Counted from the stretch's first letter, positions 8,441-17,238 are shown. The stretch: DNA of 64,000 nucleotides from Pseudomonadales bacterium (GCA_024234635.1 JACKNX010000001.1:124001-188000); one strand, 5' to 3'. Notes: a model not told the origin generated them from the sequence alone. Numbers and translations are program-made.

Positions 8441-9181
8441 TCAGCCTTCAAGCAGCGAATCCGGGAATTCGCCGTTTGAATAGACATTCTGCACGTCGTC
8501 CAGTTCTTCCAGCATGTCGATGAGCCTGAGTACTTTCTCAGCGGTTTCCTCATCGCAGGCGGCTGTCATGGAGGGCAGCATGTCGATGTCCGCACTGGCG
8601 GGTTGTAACCCGGCGGCGCGCAGCGCATCCGCCACGGGCAGCAACAGCTCCACGGACGTGGTTACCGTAATGGCCCCGTCGTCCTCCACCTGCAGATCGT
8701 CTGCACCGGCTTCCAGCGCCACTTCCATGACCACATCTTCCGATGTCCCCGGCTCAAAGGCGACAACGCCACACTTTCTGAACAGATACGCCACAGAGCC
8801 GTCGGTGCCGAGGTTCCCCCCACACCGATTGAAGGCATAACGTACTTCGGACACCGTGCGGTTGCGGTTGTCCGTCATTGCCTCGACCAGAATCGCGACA
8901 CCGCCCGGGCCGTACCCTTCGTACGTCAGCTCTTCGACGTTGGCGCCGTCACCACCACCCGCACCCCGCTGAATGGCCCGATCAATGGTGTCCCGCGGCA
9001 TGTTACCCGCCAGCGCCTTGTCCACCGCCGTACGCAGACGCGGGTTATCGGCGACTTCACCGCCACCAAGCCTGGCGGAGACCGTCACCTCACGAATGAG
9101 CTTGGTCCACAACTTGCCACGCTTGGCATCCTGCTTCGCCTTGCGATGTTTGATGTTGGCCCACTTGCTGTGTCCGGCCAT
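8441..9181 (-). CDS. yebC: YebC/PmpR family protein (TACO1-like)
   Basis: This 246-aa protein belongs to the YebC/PmpR family, whose members have been described as DNA-binding regulators and as translation factors easing ribosome stalling. It starts MAGHSKWANIKHRK with the conserved basic N-terminus, then DTIDRAIQRGAGG, YEGYGPGGVAI, NRTVSEVRYAFNRCGGNLG and an acidic C-terminal domain. It starts directly after the aspS stop and precedes ruvC, a very common arrangement. Length is normal. Which of the two roles applies here cannot be read from the sequence. Confidence 0.95.
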   Translation of the reverse strand: MAGHSKWANIKHRKAKQDAKRGKLWTKLIREVTVSARLGGGEVADNPRLRTAVDKALAGNMPRDTIDRAIQRGAGGGDGANVEELTYEGYGPGGVAILVEAMTDNRNRTVSEVRYAFNRCGGNLGTDGSVAYLFRKCGVVAFEPGTSEDVVMEVALEAGADDLQVEDDGAITVTTSVELLLPVADALRAAGLQPASADIDMLPSMTAACDEETAEKVLRLIDMLEELDDVQNVYSNGEFPDSLLEG

Positions 9182-9183
9182 GA

Positions 9184-10944
9184 TCAGTTCTCCCGGCGAA
9201 CCCGCAGATGGAGTTCGCGCAGCTGGTGTTCATCCACTTCACTGGGGGCGGCCATCATCGGATCGGCCGCGGTTTGTGTTTTCGGAAAGGCAATCACGTC
9301 ACGTATGGATGCGGCGCCCGTCATCAGCATGACGATGCGGTCGAGACCAAAGGCGATGCCACCATGGGGTGGGCAACCAAACGAAAGCGCATCCAGCAGG
9401 AAGCCGAACTTGGCACGTGCTTCCTGGCCCATCTTCAGCACCTCGAAGACGGCGGCCTGCATGCTGGCATCGTGGATACGCAGGCTGCCGCCACCAAGCT
9501 CATAACCATTGAGTACCACGTCGTAGGCATTCGCCTTCACCGCCAGCGGTTTTGCCAGAACATCTTCGGGGGTTGCATTGGGACGCGTGAACGGATGGTG
9601 TTCCGCCGCAATCGTGCCGTCCTTGCCCTGCGCGAACATGGGAAAATCGACTACCCAGCATGGCGCCCAGGTCTCACCGAGCAGACCGAGGGTGCTTGCC
9701 AGTTCATTGCGCAGCGCCCCCATGGCATCGTTGACGACGCCACGCTTGTCAGCACCGAAGAACACCACGTCACCATCCTGCGCGCCTGTGCGCGACAAGA
9801 CGCTCATCACGACCGCCTCCGGCAGAAACTTGATGATGGGTGACTGCAAGCCAGCCATGCCATCGGCCATGCGATTGACCTTGATGTAGGCGAGGCCCTT
9901 GGCACCGTAGCGGCCGACAAACTGCGTGAAGTCGTCGATGACCTTGCGCGAAAGTTCAGCACCCCGGGGCGCACGCAGTGCCACCACCCGCCCGGCCGCA
10001 TCGTTGGCCGGCCCCTGGAAAACCTTGAAATCGACGTCGCGCATGAGGTCCGCCACATCCACGAGCTTCAGTGGATTGCGCAGGTCAGGGCGATCGCTGC
10101 CGTAGTCCCGCATCGCATCTTCCCAGGAGAGCACGGGAAAGGCTGGCAGTTCGACGCCGAGCAACTCGCTGAACAACCGCTTCAGCAGGCCTTCGGCCAG
10201 CCCCATGATGTCCGACGCTTCGACAAAACTCGCCTCGATGTCGATCTGGGTGAATTCCGGTTGTCGGTCATGGCGCAGATCTTCGTCGCGATAGCAGCGT
10301 GCGATCTGATAATAACGATCGATACCCGACATCATGAGCAGCTGCTTGTAGATTTGTGGCGACTGCGGCAGCGCAAAGAAATGACCGGGATGTGTGCGGC
10401 TGGGCACCAGATAGTCGCGCGCGCCTTCGGGCGTGGTCTTGGATAGCGTGGGCGTTTCCACGTCCCAGTATCCGTTGTCCTCAAGGTAGCGCCGGACGAG
10501 GCTGGCCGTGCGGGCGCGCAGGTGCAGCTTCTCCTGCATCTCCGGACGACGCAGATCGAGATAGCGATATCGCAGCCGCACATCCTCACCCGCGCTGGAA
10601 TGTTCGTCGAGCTGAAATGGCGGGGTGGCGGAGCCGTTCAGAATGGTCAGCGTACTGCCAAGCACTTCAACCTCGCCCGTGGCCATGTCGGGATTGACGG
10701 TTCCCGCCGGACGCGGTCGCACACGCCCCTTCATCAGGAGCACAAATTCGCTGCGCACCCGCTCCGCCGTCGCGAAACTCTCGACCGTGTCCGGGTCATA
10801 CACCACCTGCACGATGCCGGTTCGGTCACGCACGTCCAGAAAAATGACCCCGCCATGGTCACGGCGACGGTGCACCCAACCCGTTAACGTGACTTCGGTA
10901 CCCACATGGCTGCTGTTCAGCACGCCGCAGTAATGGCTGCGCAT
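9184..10944 (-). CDS. aspS: Aspartyl-tRNA synthetase
   Basis: This class II synthetase charges tRNA-Asp in the cytoplasm. The 586-aa bacterial-type protein has an N-terminal OB anticodon-binding domain (VTLTGWVHRRRDHGGVIFLDVRDRTG), class II motif 2 (YRDEDLRHDRQPEFTQIDIE), the bacterial GAD insertion domain (around residues 300-420) and motif 3 (GGIAFGLDRIVMLM). Motif 1 lies near VRRYLEDNGYWDVETPTL. It precedes yebC with only two bases between. Whether it is discriminating or also charges tRNA-Asn cannot be told from this window. Confidence 0.97.
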   Translation of the reverse strand: MRSHYCGVLNSSHVGTEVTLTGWVHRRRDHGGVIFLDVRDRTGIVQVVYDPDTVESFATAERVRSEFVLLMKGRVRPRPAGTVNPDMATGEVEVLGSTLTILNGSATPPFQLDEHSSAGEDVRLRYRYLDLRRPEMQEKLHLRARTASLVRRYLEDNGYWDVETPTLSKTTPEGARDYLVPSRTHPGHFFALPQSPQIYKQLLMMSGIDRYYQIARCYRDEDLRHDRQPEFTQIDIEASFVEASDIMGLAEGLLKRLFSELLGVELPAFPVLSWEDAMRDYGSDRPDLRNPLKLVDVADLMRDVDFKVFQGPANDAAGRVVALRAPRGAELSRKVIDDFTQFVGRYGAKGLAYIKVNRMADGMAGLQSPIIKFLPEAVVMSVLSRTGAQDGDVVFFGADKRGVVNDAMGALRNELASTLGLLGETWAPCWVVDFPMFAQGKDGTIAAEHHPFTRPNATPEDVLAKPLAVKANAYDVVLNGYELGGGSLRIHDASMQAAVFEVLKMGQEARAKFGFLLDALSFGCPPHGGIAFGLDRIVMLMTGAASIRDVIAFPKTQTAADPMMAAPSEVDEHQLRELHLRVRREN

Positions 10945-11279
10945 CGTCTTCTACCTTCGATTGAAGTTGCTATCGTACATCGGGGAACGGCATAGCCATT
11001 ACCCGCCCCCACGAAAGCGACTACTCACGCAGCTTCTCCGCATGGGGTCAATACATCCTGGATCAGGCCTGACCCGGCGTTGGAAACGGACCATGGCCAG
11101 GCCGGCACTATATAAAGGAAGCACTGCATTTTCAGCGTTTCCATTTTAAAAGGAAGGCATATCGGTCCGCGGCTTGCGGCAACCGGTCAGGGGCTGCGCC
11201 GCGAATTGTTTGCCCAATCGGGCGGATCACGCGAGGCGATGACCCGGGGAGCGCCGGGACAAATCGCCTGATTCCGTGT
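10945..11279. other. Intergenic region upstream of aspS
   Basis: These 335 bases between the end of the FmdB-type gene and the aspS start contain no convincing gene in any frame. Short inverted stretches such as GGGTCA (11044) with TGACCC (11067) could form a weak hairpin. The aspS promoter should lie here on the minus strand, but I see no strong -35/-10 pair. Confidence 0.5.
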
Positions 11280-11636
11280 TCAGGTATCGGAGCCGCCGGA
11301 TGGCTTGCTGCCACCAGCGTCCGAACTTCCTGCCTTGTCCCCGGACGAGGATGTCGTGCTCGTTGTCGACGAAGGTGTCGATGCGGTTTCCGTCGATGTA
11401 CCCGATGAACCGCCACTGTCACCTTCGCCACCGATATTCCGCTTCTTGTCCGCGGACGATTTGAAATCCGTCTCGTACCATCCACCACCCTTCAGTCGAA
11501 AGGCGGCACGCGAAACCTTTTTACGAAGCGAGTTCTGTCCGCACTTCGGACATGTCTTCAACGGCTCCTCGCTGATCTTCTGCATCGACTCGAGTTCGTG
11601 AGCACAATTCTCACAGCGGTATTCGTAGATGGGCAT
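11280..11636 (-). CDS. FmdB-type zinc ribbon protein
   Basis: This 118-aa protein has a small N-terminal zinc ribbon, MPIYEYRCENC with a second CPKCG knuckle, giving four Cys ligands in the first 45 residues. This is the FmdB/CxxC_CXXC_SSSS family signature, including the FRLKGGGWYETDF segment. The C-terminal half is low-complexity Ser/Thr/Gly, probably disordered. ATG at 11636 begins the conserved MPIYEYRC; an upstream in-frame start would only add unrelated residues. The family commonly sits next to aspS in Gammaproteobacteria, as here. A regulatory role is assumed for the family but not demonstrated. Confidence 0.88.
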   Translation of the reverse strand: MPIYEYRCENCAHELESMQKISEEPLKTCPKCGQNSLRKKVSRAAFRLKGGGWYETDFKSSADKKRNIGGEGDSGGSSGTSTETASTPSSTTSTTSSSGDKAGSSDAGGSKPSGGSDT

Positions 11637-12101
11637 GATGTTATCCGTGGAAAAACGCGTGCAATTTATGCACTGGCTCTGACTTTTCAAGAGTAGGCGA
11701 CGAATAAATCATCACCAATGGAACACACGACATACGACCTCTTTCTTCGTTGCACCAGAATGAAGTTGCCAATCACGCCGCAGATTGGGACAAAGCACAA
11801 CAAATTCGTATTTTGTGACTACACTTTTTCTTGGCTTTGTAGAATGAATGGGCTATAAAGCGCGCCACCGGATACTGCAGTTGTCATGAATGAAGTCGTG
11901 ACCAGTAACCGGGTGTGTAGCAAAGGATCGCGGTAGCCTCTGATGGCTGGTCTACCTGCTGACGCACTTAGATGGCGCTACCAGTGAGGTCAGATGATCG
12001 AATTAGTTTTTACAGTACTTGCTCGGATTCAATCTTCCTCCCCTGGTTCGTCTTCTCCATCCAAAACTTCTCTTATCGTCCAATCAAAAAGGGAATCGTG
12101 A
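11637..12101. other. Intergenic region between divergent fmdB-like and H1-HU genes
   Basis: About 465 bases without a gene. It is more AT-rich than its surroundings up to about 11860. It holds a candidate promoter (listed separately) and a possible stem from GGTAGCC (about 11931) pairing with a downstream GGTCTACC, followed by GGCGCTACC. AGGGAA lies about six bases before the ATG at 12102. If the promoter call is right, the H1-HU mRNA has a leader of more than 200 nt. Confidence 0.5.
11831..11859 (+). promoter_or_regulatory. Candidate sigma70-type promoter for the H1-HU gene
   Basis: TTGGCT (11831-11836) and TATAAA (11854-11859) are separated by 17 bases, close to the consensus. It points towards the H1-HU gene. 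No experimental support can be read from sequence. Confidence 0.4.
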
Positions 12102-12890
12102 ATGGCAACTGCGAAGAAAGCTCCTGCTAAGAAGAAGGCGCCTGCTAAGAAGAAGGCTCCTGCGAAGAAGAAGGTAGCGGCCAAGAAGAAGGCTCCGGCC
12201 AAGAAGGCGGCTGCAAAGAAGAAGGCTCCGGCTAAGAAGAAGGCCGCTGCCAAGAAGAAGGCTCCCGCCAAAAAGGCCGCCGCCAAGAAGAAGGTAGCGA
12301 CCAAGAAGGCACCGGCCAAGAAGAAGAAGGCGCCAGCCAAGAAAGCCGCAGCCAAGAAGAAGGCTGTAGCGAAGAAGGCACCGGCCAAGAAGAAGGCCGC
12401 TGCCAAGAAGAAGGCACCAGCCAAGAAGGCCGCGGCCAAGAAAAAGGCCGTAGCAAAGAAGGCTCCCGCCAAGAAAAAGGCGGCAAAAAAAAAAGTAGCT
12501 AAGGCTGTAGCACGCAAGAAGACGGCGACCAAACCCGTGAAGAAAGCAAAAGCAGCCCCAGCCGCAAAGCCGGCACCCGCCATCTCTACCAAGATGACGA
12601 AGACCGCCATGCTGAATGAGATCGCCGGCAGCACCGGCCTTACCAAGAAGCAGGTGGAAGGTGTCTTCGAGCAGCTGGAATCCCTCATCGAGCGGCACAT
12701 CCGCAAGCGTGGCGCAGGCGAGTTTGTTCTGCCTGGTCTGCTGAAGATCCGTTCGGTCAAGCGTCCGGCAACCAAGAAGCGCATGGGTCGTAACCCGGCC
12801 ACCGGCGAAGAAGTTGTTATCGCCGCAAAACCGGCATCCGTGCGGGTCCGCGTTACCGCGCTGAAGAAGCTGAAAGGGATGGTTGGCTGA
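12102..12890 (+). CDS. HU-family DNA-binding protein with long N-terminal histone-H1-like tail
   Basis: This 262-aa basic protein joins two parts. Residues 1-164 are an H1-like tail built almost only of Ala, Lys and Pro in repeats such as KKKAPAKKAAA. Residues 165-262 form an HU/IHF-like domain: MTKTAMLNEIAGSTGLTKKQ, a helical dimer segment (VFEQLESLIERHI), FVLPGLLKI, then RMGRNPATGEE at the DNA-binding arm and a C-terminal KPASVRVRVTALKKLKG. Such tails bind DNA loosely and compact the nucleoid; an AlgP-like or HU-like architectural role is likely (inference). AGGGAA precedes the ATG and a strong terminator follows, so it is probably monocistronic. The repetitive tail may vary in length between strains. 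Confidence 0.88.
   Translation: MATAKKAPAKKKAPAKKKAPAKKKVAAKKKAPAKKAAAKKKAPAKKKAAAKKKAPAKKAAAKKKVATKKAPAKKKKAPAKKAAAKKKAVAKKAPAKKKAAAKKKAPAKKAAAKKKAVAKKAPAKKKAAKKKVAKAVARKKTATKPVKKAKAAPAAKPAPAISTKMTKTAMLNEIAGSTGLTKKQVEGVFEQLESLIERHIRKRGAGEFVLPGLLKIRSVKRPATKKRMGRNPATGEEVVIAAKPASVRVRVTALKKLKGMVG
12105..12560 (+). repeat. In-frame coding repeats of the Ala/Lys/Pro tail
   Basis: Imperfect tandem repeats of about 12-42 bp built on GCTAAGAAGAAGGC-like units encode the PAKKKA/AAKK tail. Codons vary between units (gct/gcc, aag/aaa), so the repeats are old enough to have diverged. Recombination between units could change the tail length without a frameshift. Confidence 0.8.
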
Positions 12891-12910
12891 ACCGCCGCCG
12901 TCGACTTTAA

Positions 12911-12938
12911 AAAGGGCCGCTTGCGGCCCTTTTTTTTT
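12911..12938 (+). terminator. Rho-independent terminator after the H1-HU gene
   Basis: AAAGGGCCGC-TT-GCGGCCCTTT followed by a run of T. This is a GC-rich perfect stem with a U tract, 20 bp after the stop. Confidence 0.93.
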
Positions 12939-13348
12939 ACTTCGCCTTCGGGCTCCTGCCCTCACGGCGGACCGGTCGCTTGCTCGACACCGGCATGAGT
13001 CCGCGTCGTGAGGGAGTCGAGAGCGGTGAGCAGGGACGGTGGCGCGGACTGGAACGCGCGCAGTCGTACCCGTAGGTACGACGAGCACGTGGAAGGAGCA
13101 CGCCGTTCCTGATTGCCGCTATCGGCGCCCGCAACAGCTGACTCATGCTGGTGTCGGGCACTGGCTTCCTCACGACGGCGATGACCTTCGGTCATCACCG
13201 CGGCGGCACTTCCATGTGCCGCTCAATAGCAGACACCATCGATACTGCCTGGTTGATCGTTTGCGGTGGGTTCGGTTGTGTGAAGGGTTGTTTAGCCCGC
13301 GTTCAGGCAACCTGATAAAGTTGCAGCTGTCAGAACGAGTGAGCCACG
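12939..13348. other. Intergenic region upstream of proS with two hairpins
   Basis: About 410 bases without a convincing gene. Short frames exist on both strands but have no ribosome site or family resemblance. Two compact hairpins stand out: 13063-13082 (GTCGTACC-CGTA-GGTACGAC) and 13176-13200 (around GATGACC-TTC-GGTCATC). The proS promoter or leader must be here. A structured leader or small RNA is possible but unproven. Confidence 0.5.
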
Positions 13349-15046
13349 ATGCGCCAGTCCCAGTTGTTGATTCCAACGTTGCGTGAAGATCCCGCGGATG
13401 CGGATGTCATCAGTCATCGACTGATGTTGCGGGCGGGCCTGATCCGTCAGCTCGCGTCAGGGTTGTATACATGGCTGCCACTGGGTTTGCGGGTACTGCG
13501 GCGTATCGAACGCATCATCCGCGAGGAACTGGACCGCAGCGGTGCGCAGGAAGTACTCATGCCAGTGGTGCAACCTGCCGAGCTGTGGCAGGAAACAGGC
13601 CGCTGGCAAAAGATGGGGCCGGAAATGCTGCGAATGCAGGACCGGCATCTGCGTGACTTCTGCATGGGGCCGACGCACGAGGAAGTGATTACCGACCTGT
13701 TCCGCCGCGAGGTACGCAGCTACCGCCAGCTGCCGGTGAACTTCTACCAGATCCAGACGAAATTCCGCGACGAGGTTCGACCGCGCTTCGGCGTGATGCG
13801 CGCACGCGAATTCACCATGAAGGACGGGTATTCGTTTCACCTGGACCAGGCGAGCTTCGACGCCACCTACCGTGAGATGCATGCGTGCTACAGCCGCATC
13901 CTCACCCGCATGGATCTCGACTTCCGCGCGGTGGATGCCGATACCGGCAACATCGGGGGTGACAATTCACACGAGTTTCACGTGCTTGCCGGCGCTGGCG
14001 AAGACACCATCGTGTACGCAACGGATGGTCCCTACGCGGCCAATCTGGAGAAGGCGGTTGCCGCGCCGCCACCGTCCCGCGGCAATGCAACGCAGGCGCT
14101 GGCAAAAGTCGCCACCCCTGGCATGCACACCATCGAAGCGGTCAGTCAGTTCCTTGGCGTGGACGCGGCGCAAACGGTCAAGACGCTTATAGTGCAGGGC
14201 GAGGAAGGCCTCATTGCGCTGGTATTGCGCGGGGATGACGAACTCAACGAAGTGAAAGCCGGCAAGATGCCGGGCATCGCGCAACCCCTGCGCCTGGCGG
14301 ACGAAGACAAAATCCGCGCCACCATCGGCTGTTCGGTGGGCTCCATCGGACCCGTCAACCTGCCCGTGACAACATTTGTGGATCGCGAAGCCGCGGCGCT
14401 CGCCGATTTCGTCTGTGGAGCCAACCAGGACGGCTACCACCTTACCGGTGTGAACTGGGGCCGTGATGTCACCCTCGCGGATGACAACGTGCGCGATCTG
14501 CGCTCGGTGCGTGAAGGTGATGCAGCACCCGGAGGCCAGGGTGAGCTGCGGTTTCTCAAAGGTATCGAGGTGGGACACATCTTCCAGCTCGACACCGTGT
14601 ACAGCCAGCCGATGAACGCCAGCGTCCTCGATGCGGACGGCAGATCCGTCATCGCCATGATGGGTTGCTACGGCATGGGCGTAACCCGACTGGTCGCCGC
14701 AATCATCGAACAGAACCACGACGACATGGGTATTCGCTGGCCGGCGCCGGTCGCCCCCTTTGATGTGCACATCGTTGCGCTGAATTACAACAAGTCCGAA
14801 GCCGTGCGCAGTGCCGCCGACCGCCTGCACGACACGTTGACGACGCAGGGGCTGGAGGTGCTGCTGGATGATCGCGACGAACGACCGGGGGTGAAGTTTG
14901 CCGACGCCGATCTCATTGGCATCCCGCATCGGTTCGTGATCGGTGATCGCGCCCTCAAGGACGGCGTCGTGGAGTACAAGCGACGTCGCGATGGGTTTGC
15001 CGACACGCCCTCATTGGAGGCCGCACCGCACCTGCTGCGAGAGTGA
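13349..15046 (+). CDS. proS: Prolyl-tRNA synthetase (bacterial type with editing domain)
   Basis: This class II synthetase charges tRNA-Pro. The 565-aa protein has motif 1 near RIERIIREELDRSGAQEVLMP, motif 2 (TKFRDEVRPRFGVMRAREFTMKD) and motif 3 (GCYGMGVTRLVAAIIEQ). An INS editing domain (about residues 225-400) removes Ala mischarged to tRNA-Pro; its GVDAAQTVKTLIVQ and KAGKMPG segments are visible. The anticodon-binding domain ends the protein (LDDRDERPGVKFADADLIGIPHR). Start MRQSQLLIPTLRE is standard. It is flanked by its own leader and a hairpin, so probably transcribed alone. Confidence 0.97.
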   Translation: MRQSQLLIPTLREDPADADVISHRLMLRAGLIRQLASGLYTWLPLGLRVLRRIERIIREELDRSGAQEVLMPVVQPAELWQETGRWQKMGPEMLRMQDRHLRDFCMGPTHEEVITDLFRREVRSYRQLPVNFYQIQTKFRDEVRPRFGVMRAREFTMKDGYSFHLDQASFDATYREMHACYSRILTRMDLDFRAVDADTGNIGGDNSHEFHVLAGAGEDTIVYATDGPYAANLEKAVAAPPPSRGNATQALAKVATPGMHTIEAVSQFLGVDAAQTVKTLIVQGEEGLIALVLRGDDELNEVKAGKMPGIAQPLRLADEDKIRATIGCSVGSIGPVNLPVTTFVDREAAALADFVCGANQDGYHLTGVNWGRDVTLADDNVRDLRSVREGDAAPGGQGELRFLKGIEVGHIFQLDTVYSQPMNASVLDADGRSVIAMMGCYGMGVTRLVAAIIEQNHDDMGIRWPAPVAPFDVHIVALNYNKSEAVRSAADRLHDTLTTQGLEVLLDDRDERPGVKFADADLIGIPHRFVIGDRALKDGVVEYKRRRDGFADTPSLEAAPHLLRE

Positions 15047-15061
15047 CAGCAACGGTCGATG

Positions 15062-15090
15062 GTCTGCGCGGTACACCCCGCCGCGCAGAC
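15062..15090. terminator. Stem-loop between convergent proS and TlpA-like gene
   Basis: GTCTGCGCGG-(9 nt)-CCGCGCAGAC, a perfect 10-bp stem in the 72-bp gap between convergent genes. There is no clear T tract, so it may act as a bidirectional attenuator or mRNA-end stabiliser rather than a classical terminator. Confidence 0.55.
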
Positions 15091-15118
15091 AACACCGCTT
15101 GGCGCCTGGCGATACCCT

Positions 15119-15586
15119 TCAGCCCGCATCCTCTCCGGCGGCAGCGATCGCCGCACGGATCGTGTCCACGGTCTGTGGCCCCCGCAGCACGCTAGCGACG
15201 TTGAGGCCCGGTCGCAGCACAACGGTTGTGGGCAGAACGGGAGGCCGTTCGTAGCCGAACCGTTCGCGCGGATCGTGGCTCAATACGGGAAAGCGCACAT
15301 CCATGCGCGCAATGACATCCGTCAGGTCATTCCCTCGCAGTTCGTCATAGTTCACGCCGACAACCAGTGGCCCCCCTGCGCCGGCGTTGTAATACAGCCG
15401 ATTGAATTCCGGAATCTCGTCGCGACACGGTGCGCACCACTCGGCCCAGTAGTTGATGACCACCCAACGATCCCGCCAGTCATCCAGTCGCGTGGTGGCG
15501 CCATCCGCCAGTGGCAACCTTTCGCCGCCGCAGCCGGCAAGCAGAAGCACTGTAAAAAGTATCGTCGGTCGCACGTAATACCTCAC
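15119..15586 (-). CDS. TlpA-like thioredoxin-fold lipoprotein
   Basis: This 155-aa envelope protein has a signal peptide with lipobox (LLLAGC, Cys19) and a thioredoxin fold with active site W-C51-A-P-C54 in NYWAEWCAPCRDEIPEF. The cis-Pro region is VLPTTVVLRPG. TlpA/ResA-like proteins reduce disulfides in the periplasm, often for cytochrome maturation; the substrate here is unknown. Its start overlaps the yihY stop by 4 nt, so the two are co-transcribed. It converges with proS. Confidence 0.88.
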   Translation of the reverse strand: MRYYVRPTILFTVLLLAGCGGERLPLADGATTRLDDWRDRWVVINYWAEWCAPCRDEIPEFNRLYYNAGAGGPLVVGVNYDELRGNDLTDVIARMDVRFPVLSHDPRERFGYERPPVLPTTVVLRPGLNVASVLRGPQTVDTIRAAIAAAGEDAG

Positions 15587-16818
15587 TTGCTGGTCACCCC
15601 CGCCGACAGGGCGGAGGCCAGATCAACCGTCATTGCATTGGATCCGAACTGCACGATGGCGCGAAGCGGTTCAACAACGCCGGGCAGATCCTCGATATCG
15701 CGCAACGTTGCCTCGTCAATACCCTGCGGGAAGACATGATACAGGTCCCACAACGACAGACTCTTCAGATCGCGCCCGAGGAAGAGACGGTCATCCTCGC
15801 CGGTATGCACCAGGCGCAGAGCACGGAACGCATCGAACAACTGGTCGTATTCCCCCCGCGTCAGCCGTACCGCTGCCTCCAGATCCACGGGGCCGATGCC
15901 CTCTCCCTGCACGTGACGCTGCTGCAGGAGCCGGAGAATGCGGGCAGCCTTCACAACCAGCGGTTCCGGTGTGGGCTCGCGATCGCGTCGAAGGGACAAC
16001 GTGCGAACGAAAACCACGCCGCAAAGCACCAGTACCCAGACCAGGTAGATCCAGCTCAGAAATGCCGGAATCGCGGCGAACGCGCCGTAGATGACATTGA
16101 ACGACAAGGACGGCGCGACCTCACCGAACGCCCACAGCAACACCTGGAATACCAGCATGGTGAGAACACCACCCAGCAACGCGTGGCGAAAGGGCACGTC
16201 ATAGTTCGGTACGGCGTAATACAACACGGTAAACGCGGCCACGCTCAACAGCTTTGGCAGATGCCCCAGTGTCAATGCACCCAGGCCGAAGTCCTCGAAC
16301 TGCGAGACGAAAGGCAGCGCGCGGAAATAAACGCTGATGAGCACACCGGCGACGATCAACGCCGGCGTCATGGTCAGCACGGCCCAGTACGTGAGCAGGC
16401 GATGCATTCCCCGACGGGCACTGGGAACCTGCCATATCCGGTTGAAAGTCTTCTCCACCGTAACCAGTGTCATGAACGCCGTTACGAACAGGAAGCCAAA
16501 GGATATCCAGGTGAGATTGCGGGAATTGTCCGAAAACTCCGCCAGCTTGTCGTAGAGCAGCGCACTGCTGCCAGGCACGAAGTTCTGGAACAGGTAGGTC
16601 TGGATCTGCTGGCCAACGCCCGAAAATTCCGGGAACAGCGACAACACCACATAGGTCACGGTCATCATCGGCACGATGGCAAACAGCGTGGTATAGGTGA
16701 GGGTGCCCGCGCGGGCGAGACAGTCGTGTTCGATGAACTGCTGCACGAGCTGTTCCCCGTACCAGCGGGTCCAGCCCCAAACCCGGCCCGGCGTGAGTGG
16801 GGCGAGTCGATCACTCAC
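15583..16818 (-). CDS. yihY: YihY/virulence factor BrkB family inner membrane protein
   Basis: This 411-aa protein belongs to the YihY family (historically mislabelled ribonuclease BN). The conserved N-terminal block LARAGTLTYTTLFAIVPMMTV is followed by about six hydrophobic segments, including LLTYWAVLTMTPALIVAGVLIS, LLGGVLTMLVFQVLLWAFGE and AIPAFLSWIYLVWVLVLCGVVF. A hydrophilic C-terminal domain of about 120 residues follows. The family may be transport-related; function is not established. It is upstream of and overlapping the TlpA-like gene and divergent from yfgD. Confidence 0.9.
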   Translation of the reverse strand: MSDRLAPLTPGRVWGWTRWYGEQLVQQFIEHDCLARAGTLTYTTLFAIVPMMTVTYVVLSLFPEFSGVGQQIQTYLFQNFVPGSSALLYDKLAEFSDNSRNLTWISFGFLFVTAFMTLVTVEKTFNRIWQVPSARRGMHRLLTYWAVLTMTPALIVAGVLISVYFRALPFVSQFEDFGLGALTLGHLPKLLSVAAFTVLYYAVPNYDVPFRHALLGGVLTMLVFQVLLWAFGEVAPSLSFNVIYGAFAAIPAFLSWIYLVWVLVLCGVVFVRTLSLRRDREPTPEPLVVKAARILRLLQQRHVQGEGIGPVDLEAAVRLTRGEYDQLFDAFRALRLVHTGEDDRLFLGRDLKSLSLWDLYHVFPQGIDEATLRDIEDLPGVVEPLRAIVQFGSNAMTVDLASALSAGVTSK

Positions 16819-16899
16819 GGTTACGATCTCCTGGCGCGCACGACGCGCTTTCTACGACGCACTGGTAAACTGTTCATCCGCGATTATAGGCCGACCCGC

Positions 16900-17238
16900 G
16901 TGACCACCATCTACCACAATCCCCGCTGCTCGAAATCCCGCGCCACGCTGGACCTGTTGCAGGCCAATGGCGTCGACCCGGAAGTCATCCTGTACCTGGA
17001 AACACCACCGTCCGCCGACGAGCTGAGAGACATCCTCGGCAAGCTGGGCAAGTCCGCGCACGACCTGCTGCGCGGCGGTGAAGCAGTGGCCAAGGAACTG
17101 GATGCAGCCGCCCAGGACGAAGTGACGCTCATCCAGACCATGGTGGCCAACCCGATCCTTATCGAGCGGCCCATCGTCGTGAAGGGCAGTCGCGCAGTCG
17201 TCGGCCGTCCCCCGGAAAACGTGCTGTCGCTGCTGTGA
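16900..17238 (+). CDS. yfgD: ArsC-family (YfgD-like) arsenate reductase-related protein
   Basis: This 112-aa ArsC-like protein has a thioredoxin-type fold with the catalytic Cys10 in YHNPRCSKSR. The family block IERPIVVKG is present near the C-terminus. It is the glutaredoxin-dependent class, but chromosomal YfgD homologues need not confer arsenic resistance, and no ars regulator or pump is nearby. Start is GTG at 16900. Its stop overlaps the GTG of wrbA, and DUF2069 follows; this yfgD-wrbA-DUF2069 order is common in Gammaproteobacteria. Confidence 0.88.
   Translation: MTTIYHNPRCSKSRATLDLLQANGVDPEVILYLETPPSADELRDILGKLGKSAHDLLRGGEAVAKELDAAAQDEVTLIQTMVANPILIERPIVVKGSRAVVGRPPENVLSLL

Noticed and set aside
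11900..12000. A tRNA-like fold upstream of the H1-HU gene
   Set aside because: The arms do not form the cloverleaf with T-loop and anticodon features.
12029..13088. Minus-strand frames of leucine- and phenylalanine-rich protein across the H1-HU gene
   Set aside because: They are the reverse complement of the Lys/Ala repeats; a membrane protein reading is an artefact of AAG/GCC codons.
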